From NCBI GenBank assembly GCA_036521075.1, contig DATDIL010000138.1, positions 1 through 18,126 on the forward strand: a stretch of DNA of 18,126 bases, read 5' to 3'. Source of the stretch: DAIDKA01 sp036521075 (GTDB lineage Bacteria; Pseudomonadota; Gammaproteobacteria; Steroidobacterales; Steroidobacteraceae). The position numbers were made by a program, and so were the translations under genes. The notes under the pieces are model-generated. The model was not told the DNA's origin. It saw nothing but the letters and a program-made list of their open reading frames with translations, and did no database searches. This document shows, piece by piece, positions 1-7,802 of the stretch; position 1 is the first letter of the stretch, and each line of letters opens with the position of its first letter.

Positions 1-19
1 GGCTTTGCCGTATCACGCC

Positions 20-93
20 CGCGCGGCAAGTCACCGCAGCAGTGCGCGTTCTTCACACGCTCGGAGCGACTCAAGGAGAAAAGTTCATTCCTG
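20..93. repeat. Direct repeat copy 1 (module-edge sequence)
   Basis: This segment aligns with 6839-6911. Shared stretches include the run after CGCGCGGC, the block TCACCGCAGCA, then TGCGCG, CTTCAC, CGCTC and AGCGACT, followed by a weaker AT-richer tail. At the second site it lies just after the copy B regulator and runs into the 3' end of the DUF1398 gene. Its presence at the window start suggests that another module end lies immediately to the left. No protein-coding function is visible here. Confidence 0.6.
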
Positions 94-117
94 GCAAGCG
101 TGTGATCCCTGCTCGGC

Positions 118-378
118 GTGCTGCTGCAGACGGGAACGCAGATCAATCCGAGGGCTTTGGCCATTCTGGCTCGCGGCGAACTGCTCTGCCAGGCCTTTGA
201 GGTCTACCAGCAGCTGCTGCCCTCACACGGCATCGGCTTCGAGCACGCGGTATTCCTGGTTACGGCCCTCGCCGATGGGGTGGAGCTCACCGTCGCGCGC
301 TGCGCAGAGTGCGCAGTCCTGTGCAAAGGCCGCCGCAAAAAAGACGCAGCGCGCCGTATTCCGAATCGTAGTCTCACG
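118..378 (+). pseudogene. FlhC-like regulator fragment, decayed (copy A)
   Basis: Reading from the GTG at 118, the first ~85 codons look like the C-terminal half of an FlhC-family protein (flagellar master-regulator subunit). There is a helical stretch with LARGELLCQAFEVYQQLLP, a region ending ADGVELTVARCAEC, and the first Cys-x-x-Cys of the family's zinc site. The second Cys pair is missing: where copy B has CLHC this frame reads IPNRSL. An in-frame stop at 103-105 and no N-terminal domain show that this is a remnant. The frame then runs meaninglessly into the antisense 3' end of the membrane gene. Copy B at 3527-3697 keeps both Cys pairs but has lost the helical middle. The FlhC assignment rests on visual pattern matching, so the family name is moderate confidence; the homology between the two fragments is clear. 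Confidence 0.5.
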
Positions 379-381
379 ATG

Positions 382-1185
382 CTACAGCAGCGCATTCCAC
401 ACCGTGCGTCCGAGAGCTGTTACGGGTACCACGACGTTCATTACGAATCCGACCACAAAATATGCGAGAACTCCCCAGACGGTGGCGCGATGCAGCCGAC
501 GGGTGGTAAGCAGATCGTGTCCCACCAGTGTGAGTGGCAATAAAAAAACGATAATTGCGGGAATGATATGGAGCAAGGCCGCGCCCACGGAGGGAGACAA
601 TGAAATGCCCCCGACCTCCGCGAATCCCTGGATGCGCGCCATCGCAGGAGCGATAATAGCCATCGAGGCCAGCAGCATCAGCCGTTTGTGAACCTCAGGA
701 CGGCGGCGCATGCCCAGTGCGGTTGCGACGAGGATCGGGAAGAGCATCATTCTTCCGATGTTGCCAAACATGATCAGCATTTCGACTTGTTGTGGGGGAT
801 TTGGCGTTCCGGCGGACGTTGCGCCACCGGCCTTGAAATGTGCGGGAGTCCCGAGGGTGGTCGCGATGCCGAGAATCACCACGGCAACTGCGAGTACCGC
901 GCCCAAGATTCCCAGGCGGCGATGGACATCCGTCCGGTGTGCTGCGACGAGAGACGTCTGCGCGACCAGTAGCGCGAACCACATCGTCATCACTGAACCA
1001 TGTATGTAGACGTACCACGGTACCGCCGGAACCTGGAACAGCGGTCTCAGGAAGAGGGTTCGGGAGAAGCCGATCAGGACGACGGTAAACAGGAATATCG
1101 ATACTCCCAGGAAGTACCGGTCGGTCCGCGCGGCGTCGGCGCTTCGCCTTACGCCGACCGAAGGAACGAGAGCTTCGCTCGACAT
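382..1185 (-). CDS. Seven-helix integral membrane protein, uncharacterised (copy A)
   Basis: A 267-residue inner-membrane protein with about seven predicted helices near residues 24-46, 57-82, 92-113, 136-158, 167-185, 199-222 and 235-258. Conserved histidines lie at helix ends: H62 (YIHGS), H83 and H88 (HRTDVHRRLG), H166 (PEVHKRLM), and H223 and H232 (GHDLL and RRLH). They could bind a metal or heme, but that is inference. The open frame extends upstream to 1368. I chose the ATG at 1185 because a GGAGG site lies 7 nt before it and the protein aligns from there with copy B. It is transcribed divergently from the regulator starting at 1387 and converges on the FlhC-like remnant. I recognise the family (short proteobacterial 7TM proteins with an HRRLG motif) but know no assigned function. 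Confidence 0.88.
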   Translation of the reverse strand: MSSEALVPSVGVRRSADAARTDRYFLGVSIFLFTVVLIGFSRTLFLRPLFQVPAVPWYVYIHGSVMTMWFALLVAQTSLVAAHRTDVHRRLGILGAVLAVAVVILGIATTLGTPAHFKAGGATSAGTPNPPQQVEMLIMFGNIGRMMLFPILVATALGMRRRPEVHKRLMLLASMAIIAPAMARIQGFAEVGGISLSPSVGAALLHIIPAIIVFLLPLTLVGHDLLTTRRLHRATVWGVLAYFVVGFVMNVVVPVTALGRTVWNALL

Positions 1186-1313
1186 TGGAGCCTCCAAGGT
1201 TGCCCGCACCTGCCGTTTATCGTGAGGCGACGTCACGCGCCGTGCATGACGGGTGGGTGAATTCGGATGACGCGGGTATGACCCTTCAATGACGAATACC
1301 AGTGAGCGGCGTT

Positions 1314-1342
1314 TTGACAGCGTCGGCGCTGCAAAGCAGAAT
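1314..1342 (+). promoter_or_regulatory. Sigma-70-type promoter of regulator copy A
   Basis: A perfect -35 hexamer TTGACA (1314-1319) is followed by a 17-bp spacer and CAGAAT (1337-1342), 44 nt before the ATG at 1387. The same two hexamers and spacing recur upstream of copy B (4650-4678). Inside the spacer is an inverted repeat CAGCG/CGCTG (1318-1322 and 1327-1331), largely kept in copy B, which is a candidate operator. Confidence 0.6.
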
Positions 1343-1386
1343 CGAATCCAAGGGCGCATGGCCGTCACAGCTGCTCAATGCCGCGT

Positions 1387-3474
1387 ATGAACGCCGAACT
1401 GGTGCCTGAACCCACACCCACTGCGAACGTCTACGAGGTCGGTGACCTGCTCATCGATGTGGGCGTGCGCCGGGTCACCCGCAACGGCGTGGACCTGGAA
1501 ATCGCGGGCCGTTCGTTCGACCTGTTGCTGGCGCTGGTGCGCGCGGCGCCGAATCTGATGTCCACCCAGGAACTCATGGACGGCGTCTGGCCGACTGTTG
1601 TCATAGGCGCCGAGACGGTGACGCAGCGCATCATGCGTCTGCGCCAGAGCCTGGGTGACAGCGCCGAGAGCCCGCACTACATTGTTGCGCTGCGGGGACA
1701 TGGCTACCGCATGGCAGCTGCCGTCAGGGCAAAGGCGGTGGGGGCGCCATCGTTATCGCCATCTTGGGTCGAGGCGCCTGTGTCACCACCCGCGGCTGCA
1801 GCAGCTGCTATCTCTTGTGCTCTGCCTTCGGGGCCTCCTGCTCAGTCAATACCCAAGATCAACCGCTGGATTCCAGTGCTGCTGATACTGACACTGGTGG
1901 CAGGTGCAAGCGGCGTGTGGTGGGGCCTCGAACGTCGCACTGACGGGCAAGTTGCCGCCAGCATTAAGGCTCGTCCGTCATCTGCTGCGGTCCCGCGCTC
2001 GTCCGTGGCGGTGATGCCCTTTGCCAATCTAACGGGGGACCCGGCGAAGGGCTACCTGGGCGATGGAATGGCCGAAGAACTCATCAACACGCTGGCCCAG
2101 GTGCCGCGGCTGAAGGTTCCCGCACGCACCTCCACCTTCTCCTACAAGGGACGCGACGTCGACATCCGGCGGATCGCCCAGGACCTGAACGTGGCGACGA
2201 TCCTTGAGGGCAGTGTGCGCAGCACCGGCGAGCGTCTTCGGGTCAGCGCACGGTTGGTGGATGCCGCCAGTGGCTACCAGATCTGGTCGCAGGACTACGA
2301 CCGGCAATCCGCGGACATTTTTAGACTGCAGGACGATCTGGCAGGGCAGATCGTGCAGGCGCTTCGTACCCATCTGAACGTGGATCTGCCCACGCCGGTT
2401 CGCGCGCCGCCCACCCAGGACGTCGAGGCGTATCGGCTATTTCTGCAGGCGGTGGGAATAGTGAAAGGAACACCGTCGAGCTTGCATCTGGCGCTGCCAC
2501 TGATTGACCAAGCGCTCACGCGCGATCCCAATTTTGCGGCCGCCCTAGCCGCACGGGCTGACTTTCGCACCGGACTCGCCCTGCTCGGTGGGGCGCCGCC
2601 GGGCACAATTGACGACGCGCAGGCCGACGCCGAACGAGCACTTGTCCTGAGTCCCGGTTTGGCGCGGGCGCACTCGGTTCTGGCGATGATCCATTTTGTC
2701 CGCGGTGCTTGGATCCAAGCCGAGATGAGCTACGAGGCGGCGCTCGCGGCAGATCGTGCCGATCCCGGGATTCATGCCAGCTACAGTTTCATCCTGCTCG
2801 CATCCATGGGGCGATTGCAGCAGGCGCAGGCGCAGGCAAGTGAAGCCTATCACCTCGCACCTGCAGACCCGTTCATTGAGACGGTTCTCTCAGGCGCTGA
2901 CTCGGACTTGGGGCTTGACGCCGAAGCGGGGAGATTAATGAAGTTGGCGACCGAGATTGGCCGACCGCGGCTCGGTCAGGAGCTTCTTGTCGACGCCAAC
3001 GCCGCGGCGCGTAAGGGGAATTACGAAGAAGCGGCGGCGCGGGCACCCGGGGCCCTGCCGACCGCACTGCGTGATGCCGGCGGCGGCCAAGCTCTCAAGC
3101 TCTTCTATGCGGCGCTCGCCAATCCGATGAAAACAGCCGCGGCGCGGCAGTCGCTGCAGGCGCTCATACCTCAGCTTCGATCCGAAACAATCGACGCTCG
3201 GATCAGCAGCTTTTTTGTCGTGGCATTGGCGAGACTAGGCGCACTCGACGCCGCTTACGAGTTGGCCAATGGGCTTGTCGCAAACGGCATGCGACTGCGC
3301 GTGCCCACGCTGAGCCTGAATCTGTCCGCATTATGGGCGCCGGAAATGCGCGCTTTTCGCCAAGATCGGCGTTTTCAAGTCCTCGTGACCCGTTTGAAGT
3401 TGATCGACTATTGGAAGCAATTTGGTCCGCCGGATAATTGCGAATTGATGGATGGCAAGCTGATGTGCCATTGA
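1387..3474 (+). CDS. CadC-like membrane transcriptional regulator with TolB-like and TPR domains (copy A)
   Basis: A 695-residue transmembrane regulator. Residues ~17-112 are an OmpR/PhoB-type winged helix (SFDLLLALVRAAPNLMSTQELMDGVW, broken here: SFDLLLALVRAA then STQELMDGVW; wing end ALRGHGYR). A Pro/Ala-rich linker follows, then one membrane helix near 161-180. A TolB-amino-terminal-like domain starts near 206 (SVAVMPFANLTGD, AEELINTLAQV, TILEGSVRS, YQIWSQDYDR), followed by TPR-like helices to ~600. The tail YWKQFGPPDNCELMDGKLMC is shared with the copy B paralogue. As in CadC, the DNA-binding part should be cytoplasmic and the rest periplasmic. An ATG at 1378 is also open, but copy B starts at the equivalent of 1387 (MNAELV), so I prefer that. 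It is divergent from the 7TM gene, the obvious candidate target. The ligand is unknown. Confidence 0.92.
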   Translation: MNAELVPEPTPTANVYEVGDLLIDVGVRRVTRNGVDLEIAGRSFDLLLALVRAAPNLMSTQELMDGVWPTVVIGAETVTQRIMRLRQSLGDSAESPHYIVALRGHGYRMAAAVRAKAVGAPSLSPSWVEAPVSPPAAAAAAISCALPSGPPAQSIPKINRWIPVLLILTLVAGASGVWWGLERRTDGQVAASIKARPSSAAVPRSSVAVMPFANLTGDPAKGYLGDGMAEELINTLAQVPRLKVPARTSTFSYKGRDVDIRRIAQDLNVATILEGSVRSTGERLRVSARLVDAASGYQIWSQDYDRQSADIFRLQDDLAGQIVQALRTHLNVDLPTPVRAPPTQDVEAYRLFLQAVGIVKGTPSSLHLALPLIDQALTRDPNFAAALAARADFRTGLALLGGAPPGTIDDAQADAERALVLSPGLARAHSVLAMIHFVRGAWIQAEMSYEAALAADRADPGIHASYSFILLASMGRLQQAQAQASEAYHLAPADPFIETVLSGADSDLGLDAEAGRLMKLATEIGRPRLGQELLVDANAAARKGNYEEAAARAPGALPTALRDAGGGQALKLFYAALANPMKTAAARQSLQALIPQLRSETIDARISSFFVVALARLGALDAAYELANGLVANGMRLRVPTLSLNLSALWAPEMRAFRQDRRFQVLVTRLKLIDYWKQFGPPDNCELMDGKLMCH

Positions 3475-3526
3475 AAGCCTTTCCTTTTCGGTTCGGGACG
3501 AGAGGAGGCGCCGAAGGGTCTTGTAA

Positions 3527-3697
3527 TGGAATCCGAGGGCTTTGGCCAATCTGGCTCGCGGCGACGAACCCGCGCTCAGCAAATGCGCTGGCTGCGGAGC
3601 CCTGATCGTTTCGGAACGGGCAACCTTTCGCGCACCCAGCTGCCTGCATTGCGGAGACCGATTCGCCCGCATGCCAAGCATTACGGTTGCTTGGTAA
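3527..3697 (+). pseudogene. FlhC-like regulator fragment, decayed (copy B)
   Basis: This short frame follows directly on a TAA at 3524-3526. It begins like copy A (NPRALANLARGD versus NPRALAILARGE), then jumps to a zinc-site-like segment with KCAGCG and SCLHCGDRF, ending at TAA 3695-3697. Compared with copy A, about 37 residues between the LARG motif and the first Cys pair are gone, while both Cys-x-x-Cys pairs are intact. There is no N-terminal half and no convincing start, so it is a remnant. It ends 3 nt from the stop of the convergent membrane gene. In the FlhC family four cysteines hold zinc, which supports the family guess. Confidence 0.5.
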
Positions 3698-3700
3698 GCC

Positions 3701-4531
3701 CTACTCCAGTGCGTTCCAAAGGGCGCGTCCGACAGCAGTGGCTGGTATCACGCTGAAAAATCCTACTGCGCTTGTGAAATAGCCGAGGACGCCCCAGAGC
3801 GTGGCTTGATGCAGCCGGCGCGTAGTCAGCAGGTCGTGTCCAACCAGTGTCAACGGCAGCAATAAATCGGCTGCGATCGGCAGGAGCGTGAAGAAAGCGG
3901 TGATCACGGGGGCAGACGCTGTAATGCCCCACAGGCTCGGAAAGGCTTGCATCCGCCCAAGTGCCGGACCGACCAGGGCCATTGACGCAAGAAGCATCAG
4001 CCGCTTGTGTACGTCGGAACGTCTACGCATCCGCAGAGCCGTGGCGACCAGGGTCGGGAAGAGGATTATCGTACCGACGTTGCCCCACATGATCTGCATC
4101 GCTAACTGCATCGCCACCTGGCGAGTTATCGGAGGTCCACCGGTGGCTGCGGCGGCGGCCGCGCGCGTCGGGAAAGACGATGGAATCTTGAGTGTGATCA
4201 CGATGGCGAGAATCACCATCGAAACGGCCAGCACGGCGCCGAAGACTCCCAGGCGGCGGTGAAGATCCGTCCGTCGTGCTGCGACGAGGGATGTCTGCAC
4301 CACGAACAGCACAATCCACACGGTCATCACCGAACCATGCACGTAGACGTACCACGGTATAGCCGGAACCTGGAACAATGGCCGCAGGAATAGAGTTCGG
4401 GCAAAGCCGATCAGGACGATGGCGAGGAGCAATATCGACATTCCCAGAAAGTACCGGCTTACTCGCGCGTTACGCGGGAGGCCGGTTCCTCGCGGCAGAC
4501 CGACTGAGGCAAGAAGTATCTCGTTCGACAT
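3701..4531 (-). CDS. Seven-helix integral membrane protein, uncharacterised (copy B)
   Basis: A 276-residue paralogue of the protein at 382-1185, similar along its whole length. It has the same seven helices and the same histidine positions (YVHGS, RTDLHRRLG, SDVHKRLML, GHDLLTTRRLH). The main difference is in the loop after helix 3, which carries an alanine-rich insertion and extra residues (TRAAAAAATGG). The ATG at 4531 follows a GGAGG site 8 nt upstream, as in copy A. It is divergent from the regulator at 4724 and ends next to the FlhC-like remnant. Function is unknown. The repeated pairing with a CadC-like regulator suggests that the membrane protein is either controlled by the regulator or signals to it; that is inference. 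Confidence 0.9.
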   Translation of the reverse strand: MSNEILLASVGLPRGTGLPRNARVSRYFLGMSILLLAIVLIGFARTLFLRPLFQVPAIPWYVYVHGSVMTVWIVLFVVQTSLVAARRTDLHRRLGVFGAVLAVSMVILAIVITLKIPSSFPTRAAAAAATGGPPITRQVAMQLAMQIMWGNVGTIILFPTLVATALRMRRRSDVHKRLMLLASMALVGPALGRMQAFPSLWGITASAPVITAFFTLLPIAADLLLPLTLVGHDLLTTRRLHQATLWGVLGYFTSAVGFFSVIPATAVGRALWNALE

Positions 4532-4649
4532 TGGAAGACCTCCACGAATGGCCGCCCCTGCCGCGGATCGTGAAGCGACGCCTCATTTCGTACATGAAGG
4601 ATGGGTAAAGTCCGGCTAAATCTTGGATAAAGTGCGCGCGCCCGACGCT

Positions 4650-4678
4650 TTGACAGCCTGAGCGCTGCAACGCAGAAT
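4650..4678 (+). promoter_or_regulatory. Sigma-70-type promoter of regulator copy B
   Basis: TTGACA (4650-4655), 17-bp spacer, CAGAAT (4673-4678), 45 nt before the ATG at 4724. Hexamers and spacing match copy A although flanking bases have drifted. The spacer holds CAGCC/CGCTG (4654-4658 and 4663-4667), equivalent to the inverted repeat of copy A with one mismatch. Confidence 0.6.
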
Positions 4679-4723
4679 CAATTCAAGGACGAATGGCCCG
4701 TCGCAGCTGCGCAATCCCCCTGT

Positions 4724-6823
4724 ATGAACGCCGAACTGGTCTCCGGACCCACGCCCCGTGCGAGCGGCTTTAAGGTCGATGATTTGCTCATCGATATAGG
4801 AGTGCGCCGGGTCACGCGCAACGGGGTAGATCTCGGCATCACGGGCCTTTCCTTCGACCTGTTGCTGGCGCTGGTGCGCGCGGCACCGGACCTGATGTCC
4901 ACCCAGCAACTGATGGACGGCGTCTGGTCGGGGGTCATTGTCGGCGCTGAGACCGTCACACAACGCATCATGCTGCTGCGCCAAAGCCTGGGCGACAGCG
5001 CCGGGAGCCCGCGCTACATTGTTGCACTGCGGGGACACGGCTATCGGATCGCGGCTGCGGTTACGGCGCTTGCGGCATCGCCTCGATCGTCACCGCGGGC
5101 ACCGGTTCCGCCGACCTTGATCGCGGCTGCCGCCCCGGTTGACGCTGCGAATATCGCTGCCCTGGATGCCGGGGTCGCAGAGCCTCCCGCTCGGCATGCC
5201 CCCCACATCCGTCGCCGGGTACCAACGCCTCGCGCATTGGGTCTGGCATTCGCGCTGGTCCTGGGCGCGGGTGGACTGTGGTGGAGCCTCGATCATCGCA
5301 GTGGCGTCCAGGTTGCCGACAGCAGTGAACCCCATCCGGAATCTTCCGCCATCCCGCTCACCTCGCTGGCCGTGATGCCTTTCGCAAATCTCACAGGAGA
5401 TCCGACCAAGGACTATCTGGGCGATGGGATGGCCGAAGAACTGATCAATGCCCTGGCTCAGGTGTCGAAGCTCAAGGTTCCCGCGCGTACCTCCGCCTTT
5501 GCCTACAAAGGGCGCAACGTCGACATCCGGCGGATCGCCCGCGATCTGGGCGTGGCCACGATCTTGGAAGGCAGCGTGCGCAGCGCCGGCGAGCACCTGC
5601 GCGTCAGCGCCCGGCTTGTGGATGCCGCCAGCGGTTACCAGATCTGGTCACAGGACTATGACCGGCAGTCCGTGGACATCTTCAAACTGCAGGACGAGCT
5701 GACCGCAGCGATCGTACAAGCTCTTCGTGTTCGGTTGAACGTGGATCTGCCCGCGCCGATTCGTGCACCCCCCACCCAGGACGTCGAAGCCTATCAACTC
5801 TACCTCCAGGCACGGTCTGCTGTAACCGGGACGCCTCAGAGCTTTTTGCAGTCCATCGCGATCTACGGCGCGGCGCTGGCACGCGATCCGAAGTTCGCTC
5901 GCGCCTTCTCGGGCAGGTCGGTCATGCATCAGGCGCTGGCGTCGCTCGGATATCCGTTGCCGCATCACCTCGCGGACGCGGAGCATGATGCCCGGGCCGC
6001 CCTTTCACTCGACCCGGACTTGGCCGAGGCGCACCAGACGCTTGGCTCGGTGAGTGCCCTTCGGGGAAACTGGCTCGCAGCGGAGGCAAGCCTGCGCGCG
6101 GCGATTACGGCGGATCCGAGAGACGGCGTCATCCGGAGCAAGCATGCGGCGCTCATGCTGATCTCGACGGGGCGCCTACGCCAGGCACATGCGGAGGCGA
6201 TCGAGGGGCACCGTCTTGCACCCGGGAACGGATACACGACTGAGATATTGGCACTCGCGAATATGCTGCTGAGCCGCGAGGAGGATGCCGTCAGATTCGC
6301 AAATGCCGCCCTCGATGTCGGCGTGACGCCGTCGGAGCTCGTGGACATCTACGCCGCAGTGTCAGCACATCGCGGCCGCTACGCGGAAGCAGCGGATTAC
6401 GCGGTGAAAGAGTTGCCGCCCGCTGTCATCGAGGCAGGGGGTGCCGACGTGGTTAGGCTGGTCTATTCCGCGCTCACCGATCCCATGAAGAAACCCGCTG
6501 CGCGACGGGCGCTGGAAGATCTGCTGGACAAGCTCGACATGCGCGACATCAGCACGCACTTCTGGTCGGACTCCATCGCTTGGCTCGCGCAGCTCGGCGC
6601 GCTCGATTCGGCGTACGCGCTGGCGAACCGGGGATTCGATTACGCGCAGCGCTCGGAGACGATCGGAGTCTGGTTTGTATTGTGGTTTCCGGAAATGCGC
6701 GCGTTCCGCCAGGACGCAGGCTTTCAACCGCTTGTGACCCGTCTGGGCCTGATGGAGTACTGGCAGCAATACGGTCCGCCTGATGACTGCGATCTGAAGG
6801 ACGGCAAGCTGACTTGTCACTGA
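4724..6823 (+). CDS. CadC-like membrane transcriptional regulator with TolB-like and TPR domains (copy B)
   Basis: A 699-residue paralogue of the regulator at 1387-3474. The winged helix (residues ~16-112; STQQLMDGVWSG, GAETVTQRIM, ALRGHGYRI) is almost the same as in copy A. A longer Pro/Ala linker leads to one membrane helix near 169-188 (LGLAFALVLGAGGLWW). The TolB-like domain begins near 214 (SLAVMPFANLTGD), and TPR-like repeats run from ~345 to ~600. The tail reads YWQQYGPPDDCDLKDGKLTC. The linker and TPR region differ far more from copy A than the DNA-binding and TolB-like parts do. ATG 4724 is the first start in frame and aligns with MNAELV of copy A. It is divergent from the membrane gene at 4531 and converges with the DUF1398 gene. 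Confidence 0.93.
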   Translation: MNAELVSGPTPRASGFKVDDLLIDIGVRRVTRNGVDLGITGLSFDLLLALVRAAPDLMSTQQLMDGVWSGVIVGAETVTQRIMLLRQSLGDSAGSPRYIVALRGHGYRIAAAVTALAASPRSSPRAPVPPTLIAAAAPVDAANIAALDAGVAEPPARHAPHIRRRVPTPRALGLAFALVLGAGGLWWSLDHRSGVQVADSSEPHPESSAIPLTSLAVMPFANLTGDPTKDYLGDGMAEELINALAQVSKLKVPARTSAFAYKGRNVDIRRIARDLGVATILEGSVRSAGEHLRVSARLVDAASGYQIWSQDYDRQSVDIFKLQDELTAAIVQALRVRLNVDLPAPIRAPPTQDVEAYQLYLQARSAVTGTPQSFLQSIAIYGAALARDPKFARAFSGRSVMHQALASLGYPLPHHLADAEHDARAALSLDPDLAEAHQTLGSVSALRGNWLAAEASLRAAITADPRDGVIRSKHAALMLISTGRLRQAHAEAIEGHRLAPGNGYTTEILALANMLLSREEDAVRFANAALDVGVTPSELVDIYAAVSAHRGRYAEAADYAVKELPPAVIEAGGADVVRLVYSALTDPMKKPAARRALEDLLDKLDMRDISTHFWSDSIAWLAQLGALDSAYALANRGFDYAQRSETIGVWFVLWFPEMRAFRQDAGFQPLVTRLGLMEYWQQYGPPDDCDLKDGKLTCH

Positions 6824-6838
6824 AAGCCTCTGGTCGGC

Positions 6839-6911
6839 CGCGCGGCCAGTCACCGCAGCAATGCGCGCCCTTCACCCGCTCACAGCGACTGCAGGCGGAA
6901 AGTATTCCGTG
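6839..6911. repeat. Direct repeat copy 2 (module-edge sequence)
   Basis: The counterpart of 20-93. It starts 15 nt after the copy B regulator stop and overlaps the last codons of the DUF1398 gene (stop at 6872-6874). The similarity continues across that stop, so it is conserved as DNA and not as protein. Confidence 0.6.
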
Positions 6912-7291
6912 TGGGTCTCGCAGGTGCGCCCGTAATAGAGCACCCGCTGACCGAGCAGGGAGACCACATATCCGGCGCATCCGGCCCGCGCCACCTTTGC
7001 GCAGAAGTCCTTGTAGGTGTAGCCCGGCACCAGCTGCTGGGCCTCACGGATCGCCTCCCTCACCACCGCGGCATCGAAGGCCTCGGTCAGCGGCGTTGGC
7101 GTCGGCTGCGTCTTCAATTCCAACGTCTCGCCATTCGGCATGTAATAGGTGCGCGTCGAACGGCGGAAATCGACGGCATAGCCGTCAAATCCCGCTTCCA
7201 TCAGGTCCCGCAAATTCTGCGCGAAGGTGGTCGCGCCGGATTCGGAGCCCTCCAGGATGGCTCCAGCCACATCTTTCCAGTTCGTAGTCAC
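6872..7291 (-). CDS. DUF1398 family protein
   Basis: A 139-residue cytoplasmic protein of the DUF1398 family, sometimes labelled phage-envelope-like; no biochemical function is established. Family signs are SGATTFAQNLRDLMEAGFDGY near the N-terminus (broken here: TTFAQNL then EAGFDGYAVDF), TYYMPNGE, the segment GYTYKDFCAKVARAGCAGY, and the C-terminal YYGRTCETHTEYFP. I chose the GTG at 7291 because AAGGAG sits 6 nt upstream and the protein then begins at the usual distance from the domain. An ATG at 7330, overlapping the MarR stop, is the alternative and would add 13 residues. It is the second gene after marR-type 7330-7791 on the same strand, so probably the regulated partner of that regulator. 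Confidence 0.85.
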   Translation of the reverse strand: MTTNWKDVAGAILEGSESGATTFAQNLRDLMEAGFDGYAVDFRRSTRTYYMPNGETLELKTQPTPTPLTEAFDAAVVREAIREAQQLVPGYTYKDFCAKVARAGCAGYVVSLLGQRVLYYGRTCETHTEYFPPAVAVSG

Positions 7292-7329
7292 GTGAATCTC
7301 CTTTGGTTGCGGTTCAGACAAGTCCGACA

Positions 7330-7791
7330 TCACTCGACGGGCAAGGACTTAAGCCCACGCTTCTCGACGATCTGCCGCAGGGCGCGCAGCAAGGCTGCGC
7401 GGTCCTTCGGCGCCAGGTGATCGAAGAATTCGGCGTCATTGGCATCGGCCAGCGCCGCAAGCTTGGGGACCAGAGAGCGGCCGGCCCGTGTGAGGGAAAG
7501 CGTCTGCGACCGTCCGTCCCGCGGGTCGGCAGTTCGTGCCATCAGCGACTTGGCGATCAATCGATCGGCCAGCTTGCTCACCGCGCCGCGCGTCATGCCC
7601 ATGGATGCAGCCAAGCGGCTGGGCGCGCGGGCCTCCACTTCCAGCAGTTGGCGCAGCAGCACCCACTCCGCGACGGTCACGCCATGTGCCTCCACCTTGC
7701 GGGCGAAAGCCTGCGAGACGTGATTCGAGACATAGCGCAGCCAGTAACCAAGGTGGGCGGTAAGGTCTGAAGTCGGCCGGGTTGATGGCAT
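7330..7791 (-). CDS. MarR family transcriptional regulator
   Basis: A 153-residue winged-helix regulator, the usual MarR size. The DNA-binding core runs from about residue 40 to 110: EWVLLRQLLEVE, the recognition region SRLAASMGMTRGAVSKLADR, and a wing with DPRDGRSQTLSLTRAGR, the family's hallmark Asp-Arg-x-Gly-Arg. N- and C-terminal helices would form the dimer interface. GGAG precedes the ATG at 7791. A 13-bp-arm palindrome at 7803-7842 overlaps the promoter, so autorepression is likely. The DUF1398 gene follows with 38 nt between (or overlapping, if its ATG start is used), suggesting one transcript. The ligand is unknown; many MarR proteins respond to phenolics or oxidants. Confidence 0.93.
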   Translation of the reverse strand: MPSTRPTSDLTAHLGYWLRYVSNHVSQAFARKVEAHGVTVAEWVLLRQLLEVEARAPSRLAASMGMTRGAVSKLADRLIAKSLMARTADPRDGRSQTLSLTRAGRSLVPKLAALADANDAEFFDHLAPKDRAALLRALRQIVEKRGLKSLPVE

Positions 7792-7802
7792 GACGGCTCC
7801 TT

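Noticed and set aside
1186..1368. N-terminal extension of the copy A 7TM protein to 1368
   Set aside because: It has no ribosome site, does not look like membrane or soluble protein, and would cover the divergent promoter region; copy B has no equivalent.
6836..6847. Palindrome GGCCGCGCGGCC between convergent genes as a terminator
   Set aside because: It can form a stem, but there is no loop of useful size and no T-run on either strand; it is part of a GC-rich repeat.
6872..7333. DUF1398 start at GTG 7333 or ATG 7330
   Set aside because: Possible through overlap with the MarR stop, but the GTG at 7291 has a strong AAGGAG and matches the expected N-terminus.
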